From Streptomyces sp. UW30 (GTDB taxonomy: Bacteria; Actinomycetota; Actinomycetes; Streptomycetales; Streptomycetaceae): a stretch of 64,000 nucleotides of DNA. A program made the position numbers and the translations under genes. How positions within the stretch are numbered: position 1 is the first letter of the stretch; each line of letters starts with the position of its first letter. Location of the stretch: contig NZ_RDBN01000005.1 of NCBI RefSeq assembly GCF_008042075.1, positions 554,071 to 618,070 of the forward strand. The letters run 5' to 3'. The notes under the pieces were generated by a model. The model saw only the letters and a list, made by a program, of their open reading frames with translations, had not been told where the DNA came from and did not search any database. This document shows, in pieces, positions 31,020 to 39,535 of this stretch.

Positions 31020-31988
31020 TCACACAATCACACGCAGTGCATGGCGTACGCCTGTGAACGTCACGCTCGTACGCAGCCCCAGGTGGTCGCCGTCCATCTG
31101 AAGGGGGAGCGGGACCTTCGAATGCAAGGTGAACTGGTCCAGGTCGTGCAGCGTGACCGCATGCTTTCCATGGGCTCCGCGCTCGGGGGACGAAGTGAGC
31201 AACTGGGTGGCATACCGGGCAACCGACACGGTGGACATCCGGCTGAGACCGAGTACGTCGAGGCCCGTATCGAACGAAGCCTTAGGTGCCGCGTACACCG
31301 GACGATTGCCCAAATACGTCCACGGAGCGGTGTTGCAGACTATGGACAGCACCAAATCGGTCACCGGTTCCTCGCCCGTTCGCTCCAGCGAGATCGTGCC
31401 GTGCCGGCGGTTGGGCTCGCCCAGGAACTGGCGCAGAGCCTGGCGGAGATAGAGGGCGTGGGTGGATTTCCGGCCCTGCTCGCGCTGCTGCTCGACCCGG
31501 CCCACCACACCTGCGTCGAAGCCGAGCCCCGCGTTGAAGAGGAACCAGCGGGACGGCACGGCCTCGTCGTCCGAGCCCGGGGTTCCCGAGGTCAGGCCGA
31601 GTCCGACCGTACGTTCGCTGCCCTCGCGCAGCGCGTCGAGGAGGGCGCCGGTCGCCTCGACGGGGTCGTTCGGCAGGCCGAGGGCGCGGGCGAAGACGTT
31701 GGTGGAACCGCCGGGGACCACGGCCAGGCCGGGGAGGTGCGCCGGATCCGGGCCCGCGTGCAGGAGGCCGTTGACGACCTCGTTGACGGTGCCGTCGCCG
31801 CCGAGGGCCACGACCATGTCGATGTCGTCGCTCTCCGCCGCCTGCCGGCCGAGATCGCGGGCATGGCCGCGGTACTCGGTGGTGACCGCTTCCAGCTTCA
31901 TCTCGCTGGCGAGCGCGTGAATCAGGACATCGCGCGTACGTGCGCTTGTGGTGGTTGCTGCCGGATTGACCACGAGAAGTGCACGCAT
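31020..31988 (-). CDS. Diacylglycerol/lipid kinase family protein
   Basis: A 322-residue protein with the DAGK catalytic domain: nucleotide-binding GGDGTVNEVVNGL (about residues 63-75) and the substrate loop PGGSTNVFARALG, then the C-terminal beta-sandwich domain. It phosphorylates a lipid, probably diacylglycerol or a related polyprenol or sphingoid lipid. It starts at ATG 31988 (MRALLVVNP), the usual family start. It is divergent from a membrane-protein gene. Confidence 0.92.
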   Translation of the reverse strand: MRALLVVNPAATTTSARTRDVLIHALASEMKLEAVTTEYRGHARDLGRQAAESDDIDMVVALGGDGTVNEVVNGLLHAGPDPAHLPGLAVVPGGSTNVFARALGLPNDPVEATGALLDALREGSERTVGLGLTSGTPGSDDEAVPSRWFLFNAGLGFDAGVVGRVEQQREQGRKSTHALYLRQALRQFLGEPNRRHGTISLERTGEEPVTDLVLSIVCNTAPWTYLGNRPVYAAPKASFDTGLDVLGLSRMSTVSVARYATQLLTSSPERGAHGKHAVTLHDLDQFTLHSKVPLPLQMDGDHLGLRTSVTFTGVRHALRVIV

Positions 31989-32215
31989 GAGTTGCAGCGT
32001 ACCTACTGGGGGGTACCGGGCACAGGTCGAGGTAGGGATCAAGTAAGAGAGGGGGCGTGAGTCTCGACACGGGGGGACTGCCGTCGGCCGGGCCGGGCCA
32101 CCGGGCGGCGTGGCTGAAGAGGTGCCCGGTGTTGCTGCGGACGGGCTGGATTGTGCGGGCCGGCGTCGGTCAGGTGCCCTCGGAGGGCGATGACGCGGAG
32201 GGCTACCCTTCAGGG

Positions 32216-32662
32216 GTGACCAAGGAGCAGAGCCCCATCAGCCCGGAAATCGCCGGTCCGCGTCCGCGGCGGCTGACGTATGCGGCGGTGTTGACCGCGC
32301 TGGAAGGGGTGGGCCTCGCCGTCGGGGGCGTCTGGGTGCTCGTGCTGGGGGTTGCCGGTGATCCGGACGACCGGCAGCAGGCCGTCACCCTTGGTGTGAC
32401 CCTGATCGCACTCGCGCTGCTGCCGCTGCTCGCCGCGCGAGGGCTGTTCGCCCAGCGCAGCTGGAGCCGCGGGCCGTCCATCATCACGCAGATCCTGGCG
32501 CTGCCGGTCGCCTACAGCCTCTTGCAGGCCGACAGCATCGCCATCCCGGCGGGGATCGCGATCGCCGTGATCGCGATCGCCACGCTCGTGTTCCTGATCA
32601 ACCCGGCGACGACCCAGGCCCTCGGCATCCGGGGGCCCGGAAACGCACCGGATCAGAAGTAG
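32216..32662 (+). CDS. Four-helix integral membrane protein
   Basis: A 148-residue protein with a short hydrophilic N-terminus and four predicted membrane helices, conserved in Streptomyces next to sigH. GTG 32216 was chosen since the sequence before it is low-complexity and non-hydrophobic. No function is known. The stop lies 7 bases from the convergent sigH stop. Confidence 0.82.
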   Translation: MTKEQSPISPEIAGPRPRRLTYAAVLTALEGVGLAVGGVWVLVLGVAGDPDDRQQAVTLGVTLIALALLPLLAARGLFAQRSWSRGPSIITQILALPVAYSLLQADSIAIPAGIAIAVIAIATLVFLINPATTQALGIRGPGNAPDQK

Positions 32663-32669
32663 CCGGCGG

Positions 32670-33794
32670 CTACTCCTCCACCAGCAGCTTCTCCCGCAGC
32701 TGCGCCAGCGTGCGCGCCAGCAGGCGCGAGACGTGCATCTGGGAGATGCCGACCTCCTGCGCGATCTGCGACTGCGTCATGTTGCCGAAGAAGCGCAGCA
32801 ACAGGATCCGCTTCTCACGCGGCGGGAGGTCCTCGAGCAGCGGCTTGAGGGACTCGCGGTACTCGACGCCCTCCAGCGCCTCGTCCTCCGCGCCCAGGGT
32901 GTCCGCGACCGCCGGGGACTCGTCGTCGGTGTCGGGGACGTCCAGGGACAGCGTGGAGTACGCGTTGGCGGACTCCAGGCCCTCCAGGACCTCCTCCTCC
33001 GAGATCGCCAGCTTCTCGGCGAGCTCATGGACGGTCGGGGAGCGGCCGTGCTGCTGGGACAGCTCGGCGGTGGCCGTGGTGAGCGCGAGGCGCAGCTCCT
33101 GGAGCCTGCGCGGGACGCGCACCGCCCAGCCCTTGTCGCGGAAGTGACGCTTGATCTCGCCGACGACCGTCGGGGTCGCGTACGTCGAGAACTCGACGCC
33201 GCGCTCCGGGTCGAACCGGTCGACCGACTTGATCAGACCGATGGTGGCGACCTGGGTGAGGTCGTCCAGCGGCTCGCCGCGGTTGCGGAAGCGGCGCGCG
33301 AGGTGCTCGACGAGCGGCAGGTGCATCCGGACCAGCCGGTTGCGCAGCTCCGCGTACTCCGGGCTGCCGTCCTTCAGCTTGCGCAGCTCGATGAACAGGG
33401 CGCGTGCCCCGCTGCGGTCCTGCGGGTCGTGCTGCGTGGCTTGCGCGCCGTGCGCGCCCCTCGCCTCGTCGGCGTGTCGCTCGTGCTCGCTCATCGTCCC
33501 GCCCGTCGCCCTCTCCCGAGCCCTCGCCCCCGCTCGGACTGGGGAGACCCCGATCCGACCGCCCAGAGGCGCGCCCTGCACAGCACCGTCGTCCTCCCGG
33601 CCGTCGCCCGGGAAGCCGGTCTCCACGGAGTCGTCCTCCGGGTGCGGCCGGGCCTGCTCGGGAATGCCGTCGATGCCGTCCGCCATGCGTCGGGAACCGC
33701 TCGGGCCGTCAGGGCCCGTCCCCGGACTCCCGGCTCCGCCCGAGCAGGGGGGAGTGTCCGGCAGCTCCCGTGTGCCGCGCTCTTCGTCCCGCAC
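32670..33794 (-). CDS. sigH: SigB/SigF-type sigma factor SigH
   Basis: A stress and development sigma factor with all core regions: region 2 (MHLPLVEHLARRF, DLTQVATIGLIKSVDRF), region 3 and the region 4 helix-turn-helix (MTQSQIAQEVGISQMHVSRL). The frame continues upstream of the conserved core to a GTG at 33794, just after prsH, giving 374 residues with a disordered acidic N-terminus. An internal ATG at 33494 gives 274 residues. In S. coelicolor sigH is reported to yield several isoforms, so both starts may be used. It is probably cotranscribed with prsH and controlled by it. Confidence 0.9.
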   Translation of the reverse strand: MRDEERGTRELPDTPPCSGGAGSPGTGPDGPSGSRRMADGIDGIPEQARPHPEDDSVETGFPGDGREDDGAVQGAPLGGRIGVSPVRAGARARERATGGTMSEHERHADEARGAHGAQATQHDPQDRSGARALFIELRKLKDGSPEYAELRNRLVRMHLPLVEHLARRFRNRGEPLDDLTQVATIGLIKSVDRFDPERGVEFSTYATPTVVGEIKRHFRDKGWAVRVPRRLQELRLALTTATAELSQQHGRSPTVHELAEKLAISEEEVLEGLESANAYSTLSLDVPDTDDESPAVADTLGAEDEALEGVEYRESLKPLLEDLPPREKRILLLRFFGNMTQSQIAQEVGISQMHVSRLLARTLAQLREKLLVEE

Positions 33795-33811
33795 CGGCCC
33801 GTCCCCGTTCC

Positions 33812-34237
33812 TCACGCCGGCCCGGGTCCCGCGCCGCGCTGTTTGTAGAGGCTGATCGAAACGGTTTTGTCCTCGTCCACGGCGGAGGAGACCTTGCCCG
33901 CGAGGGCCGACAGGACGGTCCAGGCGAAGGTGTCCCTGGCGGGGGCGTGGCCGTCCGTGGTCGGGGCCGAGACGGTGACCTCCAGCGAGTCGTCGACGAG
34001 CCGGAAGACACAGCTGAGCACGGAGCCGGGCACGGCCTGCTGGAGCAGGATCGCGCAGGCCTCGTCCACCGCGATGCGCAGGTCCTCGATCTCGTCGAGG
34101 GTGAAGTCCAAACGGGCGGCGAGGCCGGCAGTCGCCGTACGCAGCACCGACAGGTAGGCACCCGCGGCCGGCAGCCGGACTTCCACGAAGTCCTGGGTCG
34201 CGGGCTCGCCTGCGATCTGGGACACCCTCACCTCCAA
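33812..34237 (-). CDS. prsH: Anti-sigma factor kinase (PrsH/UshX type)
   Basis: A 141-residue RsbW-like GHKL protein. The N box is DLRIAVDEACAILLQ, and the ATP-lid region is reduced. It sequesters SigH. Release is expected through anti-sigma antagonists or, as reported for S. coelicolor, through BldG. It lies directly upstream of sigH with a 17-base gap to the GTG start. Confidence 0.9.
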   Translation of the reverse strand: MEVRVSQIAGEPATQDFVEVRLPAAGAYLSVLRTATAGLAARLDFTLDEIEDLRIAVDEACAILLQQAVPGSVLSCVFRLVDDSLEVTVSAPTTDGHAPARDTFAWTVLSALAGKVSSAVDEDKTVSISLYKQRGAGPGPA

Positions 34238-34495
34238 GGTGGTACAAGCTTCTCGGGGCCGAGGGTCGCCCCCCGGGGTAACGCGATGTGTGGTTCAGCG
34301 GTGACGCTACCGCGCTCTGAACTTTCCTGTCCCCAGGACCCCAACCCCTTGCTGTCACTCATAGTAAACACACGGATACGCTCCGTGGCTAGGGGGTCTG
34401 CGGGCCCAATTGGGAAGAGCGCGCGCCGGTTTGACGTACCCAGACGTCAGACGGTCGAACCGTCCGGATCCCCAGTGGTCCAGCGTACGTCGGCG

Positions 34496-34756
34496 TCACA
34501 CCAGTACGTGGTCGACAAAGCACCAGCGCCACTGCTCGCCGGGCTCGAACGTCCGCATGATCGGGTGCCCGGACTCCTTGTGGTGCTCCGTGGCGTGCCG
34601 TCCCGGCGAGGAGTCGCAGCAGCCGACGTGACCGCAGATGAGGCACAGCCGCAGCTGGACCGGGTGCCAGCCCTCCGCCAGACACTTGAGACACGTCTCG
34701 CTGAGCGGAGCGGGTTCCGGGTGCGGCAGCGCGTCGGCATGCGTGCACTGTTTCAT
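34496..34756 (-). CDS. UBP-type zinc-finger protein
   Basis: An 86-residue single-domain protein with the ZnF-UBP pattern: CxxC in ETCLKCL, CLICGHVGCCDSS, then the histidine cluster HATEHHKESGHP. In eukaryotes this fold binds the ubiquitin tail; stand-alone bacterial versions are of unknown role. Positions 34540-34624 of this gene have a perfect inverted copy 185 bp upstream of it. The gene itself is intact. Confidence 0.9.
   Translation of the reverse strand: MKQCTHADALPHPEPAPLSETCLKCLAEGWHPVQLRLCLICGHVGCCDSSPGRHATEHHKESGHPIMRTFEPGEQWRWCFVDHVLV
34540..34624. repeat. Inverted repeat A, copy inside the UBP gene
   Basis: This 85-bp block is identical, in reverse complement, to 34810-34894. 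It covers the zinc-ligand part of the UBP gene and is the original copy because it lies in an intact gene. Confidence 0.95.
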
Positions 34757-34766
34757 GATTGCCAGG

Positions 34767-34979
34767 TTACGACGGCCACGCGCACACCCGCGCGGAAAAA
34801 TCGAGGGCGGGCTGCTGCGACTCCTCGCCGGGACGGCACGCCACGGAGCACCACAAGGAGTCCGGGCACCCGATCATGCGGACGTTCGAGCCCGTGGTGG
34901 CCAGGTTCCGCGCGGCCGCCGTGCCGAGACTCTGCTGCGGCTTGCCCTGCTCAGTGCGGACCTCTTCGCCTACCGACAT
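34767..34979 (-). pseudogene. Chimeric mini-frame: eshA start fused to antisense UBP fragment
   Basis: On the minus strand, repeat B brings a copy of the eshA ribosome site (GGGAGGGCAATTCCTT) and its first 29 codons. At 34893-34894 the frame switches into repeat A and then upstream DNA, giving 70 codons before a stop. It starts 18 bases after the amidase stop and could be translated. Its sequence after residue 29 has no coding history, so it is a rearrangement by-product. Confidence 0.75.
34810..34894. repeat. Inverted repeat A', displaced copy of UBP fragment
   Basis: An 85-bp perfect reverse-complement copy of 34540-34624. Its right end shares two bases (CG, 34893-34894) with the start of repeat B', a microhomology junction. 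Confidence 0.95.
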
Positions 34980-35016
34980 AAGGAATTGCCCTCCCGGTCA
35001 TGCGCCGACGCCGATC
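34893..35016. repeat. Inverted repeat B', displaced copy of the eshA start region
   Basis: A 124-bp perfect reverse-complement copy of 35843-35966. It supplies the last codons (IGVGA) and stop of the amidase gene and a copy of the eshA start. Confidence 0.95.
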
Positions 35017-35585
35017 CGCGCCCGCATCGCGGCCATCGTGAACCCGCGCGGATCCACCTTCCCGGGCTGCCACTCCAGATGGCCGATCACCGACCGTTCC
35101 GTCCAGCCGTGATGACGGCAGACGGCCGCCGAGACACGTTCGATCGCGTCCAGCTGGGCCTCCGGCCACGGATCCACTCCGTCACCCAGGTTCTCGCACT
35201 CGAAGCCGTAGAAATGGCGGTTGCCGTCGGTGTTGGCCTCGTTGTCGGGCGGCAGGGCCGTCTCCGCGATGACGGCGCGCAGGACGTCGTCGTCGCCGAG
35301 GCCGGCGTGGTTGGCGCGGCCGTAGCCGACGAGGTGGACCCTGCCGTCCTTGGTGATGACGCCGAGGCAGAGCGGGCCCGGCAGCCCTTCGTAGCCGTTG
35401 CGGCACAGCTCCACCGTGTGTGCGCTGCCCTTGGTCACGGTGTGGTGGATCATCACGCCGTGGACGGGGCCCCACGGGCCCACGTGGTTGCGGTTGTGGT
35501 GCTCCCAGTCGCCGACCTCGACGAGGGTCGCGCCCTCCGCCCGGAGTCTCTCCAGGAACCTGCTCGCTGACATGGGTGTGGCCAT
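34998..35585 (-). CDS. N-acetylmuramoyl-L-alanine amidase (Amidase_2/PGRP fold)
   Basis: A 195-residue peptidoglycan amidase. Zinc-site motifs are GVMIHHTVT (about residues 40-48) and the late His in the GHLEWQPGKVDPRGF segment, with a middle FYGFECENLGDG strand typical of phage-type and PGRP-like amidases. There is no signal peptide. ATG 35585 is preferred because AAGGGG lies 6 bases upstream. The last five codons lie inside repeat B'. Its relation to the adjacent encapsulin is unknown. Confidence 0.88.
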   Translation of the reverse strand: MATPMSASRFLERLRAEGATLVEVGDWEHHNRNHVGPWGPVHGVMIHHTVTKGSAHTVELCRNGYEGLPGPLCLGVITKDGRVHLVGYGRANHAGLGDDDVLRAVIAETALPPDNEANTDGNRHFYGFECENLGDGVDPWPEAQLDAIERVSAAVCRHHGWTERSVIGHLEWQPGKVDPRGFTMAAMRARIGVGA

Positions 35586-35671
35586 GGCCGACCCCTTCAT
35601 GCCGTGCGTCGGCCGCCGTCCGCGGCCGCCTCGTACCGGTGCTCTACCGAAAACGGGCAGAGGGGACTCCT

Positions 35672-35698
35672 CGCATCGCACGTTGTGCGATGCGTTTT
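35672..35698 (+). other. Hairpin with T-tract upstream of eshA
   Basis: A perfect 10-bp stem (35672-35681 with 35685-35694), GTT loop, followed by TTTT. It lies between the divergent amidase and eshA, and could be a terminator of an upstream RNA, an attenuator of eshA, or a palindromic operator. Confidence 0.55.
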
Positions 35699-35842
35699 GG
35701 ACAGGCGCCGACAGCGGTTCAGGTGGACAAGGTCCTCCTATTTGCCCAGTGGCCCGTGATCCATTCCCGCTCTTTCGTGTAATAGCACCAGCACGCTCCG
35801 TAATGGAAAGCTCGGTGGTGCAGATCGCGATGCGTGGCGCCA

Positions 35843-35966
35843 GATCGGCGTCGGCGCATGACCGGGAGGGCAATTCCTTATGTCGGTAGGCGAAGAGGTC
35901 CGCACTGAGCAGGGCAAGCCGCAGCAGAGTCTCGGCACGGCGGCCGCGCGGAACCTGGCCACCACG
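35843..35966. repeat. Inverted repeat B, copy at the eshA start
   Basis: This is the 124-bp block around the eshA start codon, identical in reverse complement to 34893-35016. It includes the eshA ribosome site and first 29 codons. Confidence 0.95.
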
Positions 35967-37286
35967 ACCAAGTCCGCGCCGCAGATGCAGGAGATCAGTT
36001 CCCGCTGGCTGCTGCGCATGCTGCCTTGGGTGAATGTGCAGGGCGGCACGTACCGGGTGAACCGGCGACTGACCTACGCCGTCGGGGACGGCCGTATCAC
36101 GTTCGTCAAGACCGGCGATCGCGTCGAGGTCATCCCCGCCGAGCTGTGCGAACTGCCGGCGCTGCGGTCGTACGAGGACGAGGAGGTGCTCTCGGAGCTC
36201 GCCCAGCGCTGCCAGCAGCGGGAGTTCGCGGCGGGCGCCGTGGTCGCCTCGTTCGGCAGCCAGACCGACGAGGTGTACCTGCTGGCGCACGGCAGGGTGG
36301 AGAAGCTCGGCACCGGCCCCTACGGCGAGGACGAGTCCCTCGGCGTCCTGGCCGACGGCGCCTATCTCGGTGATCAGGCCCTGCTCGACGCCGACGCCAT
36401 CTGGGAGTACTCCGTCCGCGCGGTCACCGCCTGCACGGTGCTCGTGCTGCCCCGCCAGGACGTCGAACGGGTCGCGGAGCGCGCCGACTCGCTGCGCGAG
36501 CACCTCGAACAGCTGCGGGCGATCCCGGAGCAGCGCACCAACAAGTACGGCGAGCGGGAGATCGACCTCGCGGCCGGCCACAGCGGCGAGCCCGACATCC
36601 CGCACACCTTCGTCGACTACGAGGCCAGGCCTCGTGAGTACGAACTGAGCGTCGCCCAGACCGTGCTGCGCATCCACTCGCGCGTGGCCGACCTCTACAA
36701 CCAGCCGATGAACCAGACCGAGCAGCAGTTGCGGCTGACCGTGGAGGCGCTGAAGGAGCGCCAGGAGCACGAGCTCATCAACAACCGGGAGTTCGGGCTG
36801 CTCAACAACTGCGAATACGACCAGCGGCTCCAGCCGCACGACGGTGTGCCCAGCCCCGACGACATGGACGAGCTGCTGTGCCGGCGGCGCGGCACCAAGC
36901 TGTTCCTCGCCCACCCGCGCGCGATCTCCGCGTTCGGGCGCGAGCTCAACAAGCGCGGACTGGTGCCCGAGACCATCGAGATGGCCGGCAACCGCATCCC
37001 CACCTGGCGCGGTGTGCCGATCTTCCCGTGCAACAAGATCCCGGTCACCGACGCCCGCACGACCTCGATCATCGCCATGCGTACGGGCGAGGGGGAGCAG
37101 GGCGTCATCGGGCTCCAGCAGTCGGGCATCCCGGACGAGATCGAGCCGAGCCTGTCCTGCCGCTTCATGGGCATCAACGAACAGGCCATCATCAAGTACC
37201 TGGTGACGGCGTACTACTCGGCCGCGGTCCTGGTGCCGGACGCCCTCGGCGTGCTGGAGAACGTCGAGATCGGGCGCTGGCGGTGA
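35880..37286 (+). CDS. eshA: Family 2B encapsulin shell protein (EshA) with cyclic-nucleotide-binding domain
   Basis: A 468-residue homologue of EshA (SCO5249). A disordered N-arm (1-50) leads into an HK97-type shell fold ([60 protein letters not shown]). A cAMP-receptor-like domain of about 120 residues is inserted at about 98-220 ([20 protein letters not shown]). This architecture defines family 2B encapsulins, which self-assemble into protein cages. The next gene is the probable cargo. EshA was first linked to ppGpp and antibiotic production in Streptomyces. Confidence 0.93.
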   Translation: MSVGEEVRTEQGKPQQSLGTAAARNLATTTKSAPQMQEISSRWLLRMLPWVNVQGGTYRVNRRLTYAVGDGRITFVKTGDRVEVIPAELCELPALRSYEDEEVLSELAQRCQQREFAAGAVVASFGSQTDEVYLLAHGRVEKLGTGPYGEDESLGVLADGAYLGDQALLDADAIWEYSVRAVTACTVLVLPRQDVERVAERADSLREHLEQLRAIPEQRTNKYGEREIDLAAGHSGEPDIPHTFVDYEARPREYELSVAQTVLRIHSRVADLYNQPMNQTEQQLRLTVEALKERQEHELINNREFGLLNNCEYDQRLQPHDGVPSPDDMDELLCRRRGTKLFLAHPRAISAFGRELNKRGLVPETIEMAGNRIPTWRGVPIFPCNKIPVTDARTTSIIAMRTGEGEQGVIGLQQSGIPDEIEPSLSCRFMGINEQAIIKYLVTAYYSAAVLVPDALGVLENVEIGRWR

Positions 37287-37427
37287 CCTTCCCCGCCCGG
37301 CGCGGCTTCGCCGGCACTCTCGTCGGAGTCGCGCCGTGTCCCGCGTCCTTCGCGTGGGTAGACCTTCGGGGTAGGCGCCCAGCCGTAGCGGAAGTGCCAC
37401 TGTCCGCCGACTCTCCGAGGCGATGCC

Positions 37428-38567
37428 ATGGGTGAGTTCATGACGGAGACGCAGCAACGCCCCGCCGGGGCGCGGCCGTCCACCGAGACGCTCGAAAGGC
37501 GGGGGCCCATCGCGACCGAAGGGGACGGCACGCCGGGTCCGCTCGACGGCCCCGAGGCGGCGGTGATCCTGGAGCGGGTGCGGGCCTCGGTCGACCCCGA
37601 ACTGCGCGCCGCCATCGAGTCGCTGCCGCCCTCCATGCGCAAGATCGCGCTCTACCACTTCGGTTGGGAGCACCCGGACGGCACTCCGGCGGCGGGCAAC
37701 GCGGGCAAGGCGATCCGTCCCGCCCTCGTCCTCGCGGCGGCCGCCGCGCTCGGCGGACCGGGGGCGCGGGCGGCGGCCGTACCGGTGGCGGTCGCGGTGG
37801 AGCTGGTCCACAACTTCACGTTGCTGCACGACGACGTGATGGACCAGGACACCACCCGTCGGCACCGGCCCACCGCATGGGCCGTGTTCGGCGAGCCCGA
37901 CGCGATCCTCGCCGGTGACGCGCTCCAGGCGCTGGCCCTGCGGCTGCTGGCCGAGGATCCGCACCCGGCGTCCGCCGCGGCGGCGGCCCGGCTCGCGGAC
38001 TGCGTCGTCGAACTGTGCGCGGGACAGCACGCGGACACGGCGCTGGAGAAGCGCGGCCCGGGCGAGGTCGGGCTCGACGAGGTGCTCGCCATGGCCGAGG
38101 CCAAGACCGGTGCGCTGCTCGGGTGCGCCTGTGCCGTCGGTGCGCTGTACGCGGGCGCGGCGCAGGAGGATGTGGCGGCGCTGGACGCGTTCGGCCGTGA
38201 GGCCGGGCTCGCCTTCCAGCTCATCGACGACGTGATCGGTATATGGGGCGACCCGAGCCACACCGGCAAGCCGGCCGGTGCGGACCTCGCCGCCCGCAAG
38301 AAGTCCCTGCCGGTGGTTGCCGCGCTGACCTCCGGCGGTCCGGCGGCGGCGGAGCTGGCAGCACTGTACGAGAGGCCTTACGACAAGGAGGACCTGCAGC
38401 GCACCGCGCTCGCCGTGGAGCAGGCGGGTGGACGTGACTGGGCGCAGGCCCAGGCCGCCGACCGGATGGCCCGCGCCATGCAGTCGCTGGCCCGCGCGGT
38501 GCCGGAACCGGAGGACGCGGGCGGACTGCTCGCCCTGGCCGAGTTCGTGACGCGGCGCAGCAACTGA
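37428..38567 (+). CDS. Polyprenyl diphosphate synthase, probable encapsulin cargo
   Basis: A 379-residue trans-prenyltransferase. The first Asp-rich motif is DDVMD at 135-139. The second is DDVIG at 267-271, with a further Asp at 275 (IWGD), a variant common in actinobacterial members. The first 40-45 residues are Gly/Pro/Thr-rich and disordered, like the cargo-loading segments of family 2 encapsulins. It lies 141 bases after eshA in the same direction. Polyprenyl transferases are a recognised cargo class of family 2B shells. Product chain length is not predictable here. Confidence 0.9.
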   Translation: MGEFMTETQQRPAGARPSTETLERRGPIATEGDGTPGPLDGPEAAVILERVRASVDPELRAAIESLPPSMRKIALYHFGWEHPDGTPAAGNAGKAIRPALVLAAAAALGGPGARAAAVPVAVAVELVHNFTLLHDDVMDQDTTRRHRPTAWAVFGEPDAILAGDALQALALRLLAEDPHPASAAAAARLADCVVELCAGQHADTALEKRGPGEVGLDEVLAMAEAKTGALLGCACAVGALYAGAAQEDVAALDAFGREAGLAFQLIDDVIGIWGDPSHTGKPAGADLAARKKSLPVVAALTSGGPAAAELAALYERPYDKEDLQRTALAVEQAGGRDWAQAQAADRMARAMQSLARAVPEPEDAGGLLALAEFVTRRSN

Positions 38568-38734
38568 GGGCCTCGGCAGCCGCCGACGTACCGTGCGAGA
38601 CGGTGGGCGGCGGCCGACGGTCGTAGAGACTCCGGAGCTCCGGGGCCGTACGGTTCCTGACCCCGTACGGCCGGCCGGCGGCTCCGGACCGACGGGTCCC
38701 GCACATCCCCACGGTGTGCGGGGCCCGCCTCGTG

Positions 38735-38835
38735 CACCGGCCGGAATCCGACGCGTACCGGCCGGATTCCGACGCGCACCGGCCGGATCTCGACGGGTAA
38801 CCCGCCGGATTCGTTGCACCGGCCGGATCTCGACA
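38735..38835. repeat. 21-bp tandem repeats in the gap before the GNAT gene
   Basis: Three adjacent 21-bp units built on ACCGGCCGGAATCCGACGCG begin at 38735, 38756 and 38777. A degenerate unit follows and a further copy begins at 38817. The 346-base gap 38568-38914 otherwise holds only this array and the GNAT ribosome site. The 21-bp period equals two helical turns, as in arrayed operators. Confidence 0.8.
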
Positions 38836-38914
38836 AAATGGCTGCGCGGACGCCGTGCCCTCGTCATCCGTCCTACGATCAAGGCCGGTTGAGACGAAGG
38901 GGCGGGTACACATC

Positions 38915-39508
38915 ATGGGCGTCGCGATCCGGTCGGCGGGCGAGGAGGATCGGGAGCTGGTGGTGCGGCTGCTGGACGTTGCCTTCCAGGACGATCCGGT
39001 CAGCGGCTGGGTCTTCCCGGGCGAGGAGCATCGCCGTACCACCCACCACAAGTTGATGGCGGCGTTCACCGACATCGTGCTCGCCCATGGCCGTGTCGAC
39101 GTCACCGAGGACGGCAGCGCGTGCGCGCTGTGGATGTCCGTGCCGGCCGAGGCACACGGTCAGGACGACGAAGGCCCGGCCCGGCTGCGTGCGGCCGTCG
39201 ATCCGGAGAACGAGCGCGTCGAGCAGATAGGCCGGCTGACGGCCGCCATCCATCCGGAGGGCGAGGCCCACGAGTACCTGTGGATGATCGGCACCGCGCC
39301 CGAGCGGCAGGGCGAGGGTCTCGGCAGTGCGCTCATCGCCTCGGTCCTCGACCGCTGCGACCAGGAGGGCGTGGCCGCCTACCTGGAGGCGAGCAGCGCC
39401 CGCAGCCGGCATCTGTACGAGCGGCTCGGCTTCGAGCTCAAGGGCCGCCCCCTCGACCTCCCGGACGGCCCCCGGATGTGGCCGATGTGGCGCGAGCCGC
39501 GCAGCTGA
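38915..39508 (+). CDS. GNAT-family N-acetyltransferase
   Basis: A 197-residue acetyltransferase with the CoA-binding loop APERQGEGLGSALI (about residues 131-144) and the usual C-terminal YERLGFE. It starts at ATG 38915 with GAAGGGGCGG upstream, directly after the 21-bp repeat array. The substrate is unknown. Confidence 0.88.
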   Translation: MGVAIRSAGEEDRELVVRLLDVAFQDDPVSGWVFPGEEHRRTTHHKLMAAFTDIVLAHGRVDVTEDGSACALWMSVPAEAHGQDDEGPARLRAAVDPENERVEQIGRLTAAIHPEGEAHEYLWMIGTAPERQGEGLGSALIASVLDRCDQEGVAAYLEASSARSRHLYERLGFELKGRPLDLPDGPRMWPMWREPRS

Positions 39509-39535
39509 GCGCAGCCCCTCTCCCCACCCCTGCCC

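Noticed and set aside
34810-35016. Insertion sequence or transposon end as cause of the repeats
   Set aside because: No transposase, no terminal inverted repeats of IS type and no target duplication; the repeated DNA is fragments of the neighbouring genes.
38735-38835. CRISPR-like array
   Set aside because: Units are contiguous 21-bp repeats without spacers, and no cas genes are near.
34998-38882. A 1294-codon open frame on the minus strand across eshA and the polyprenyl synthase
   Set aside because: Only its last 195 codons (the amidase) look like protein; the rest is low-complexity shadow of the plus-strand genes, caused by high GC.
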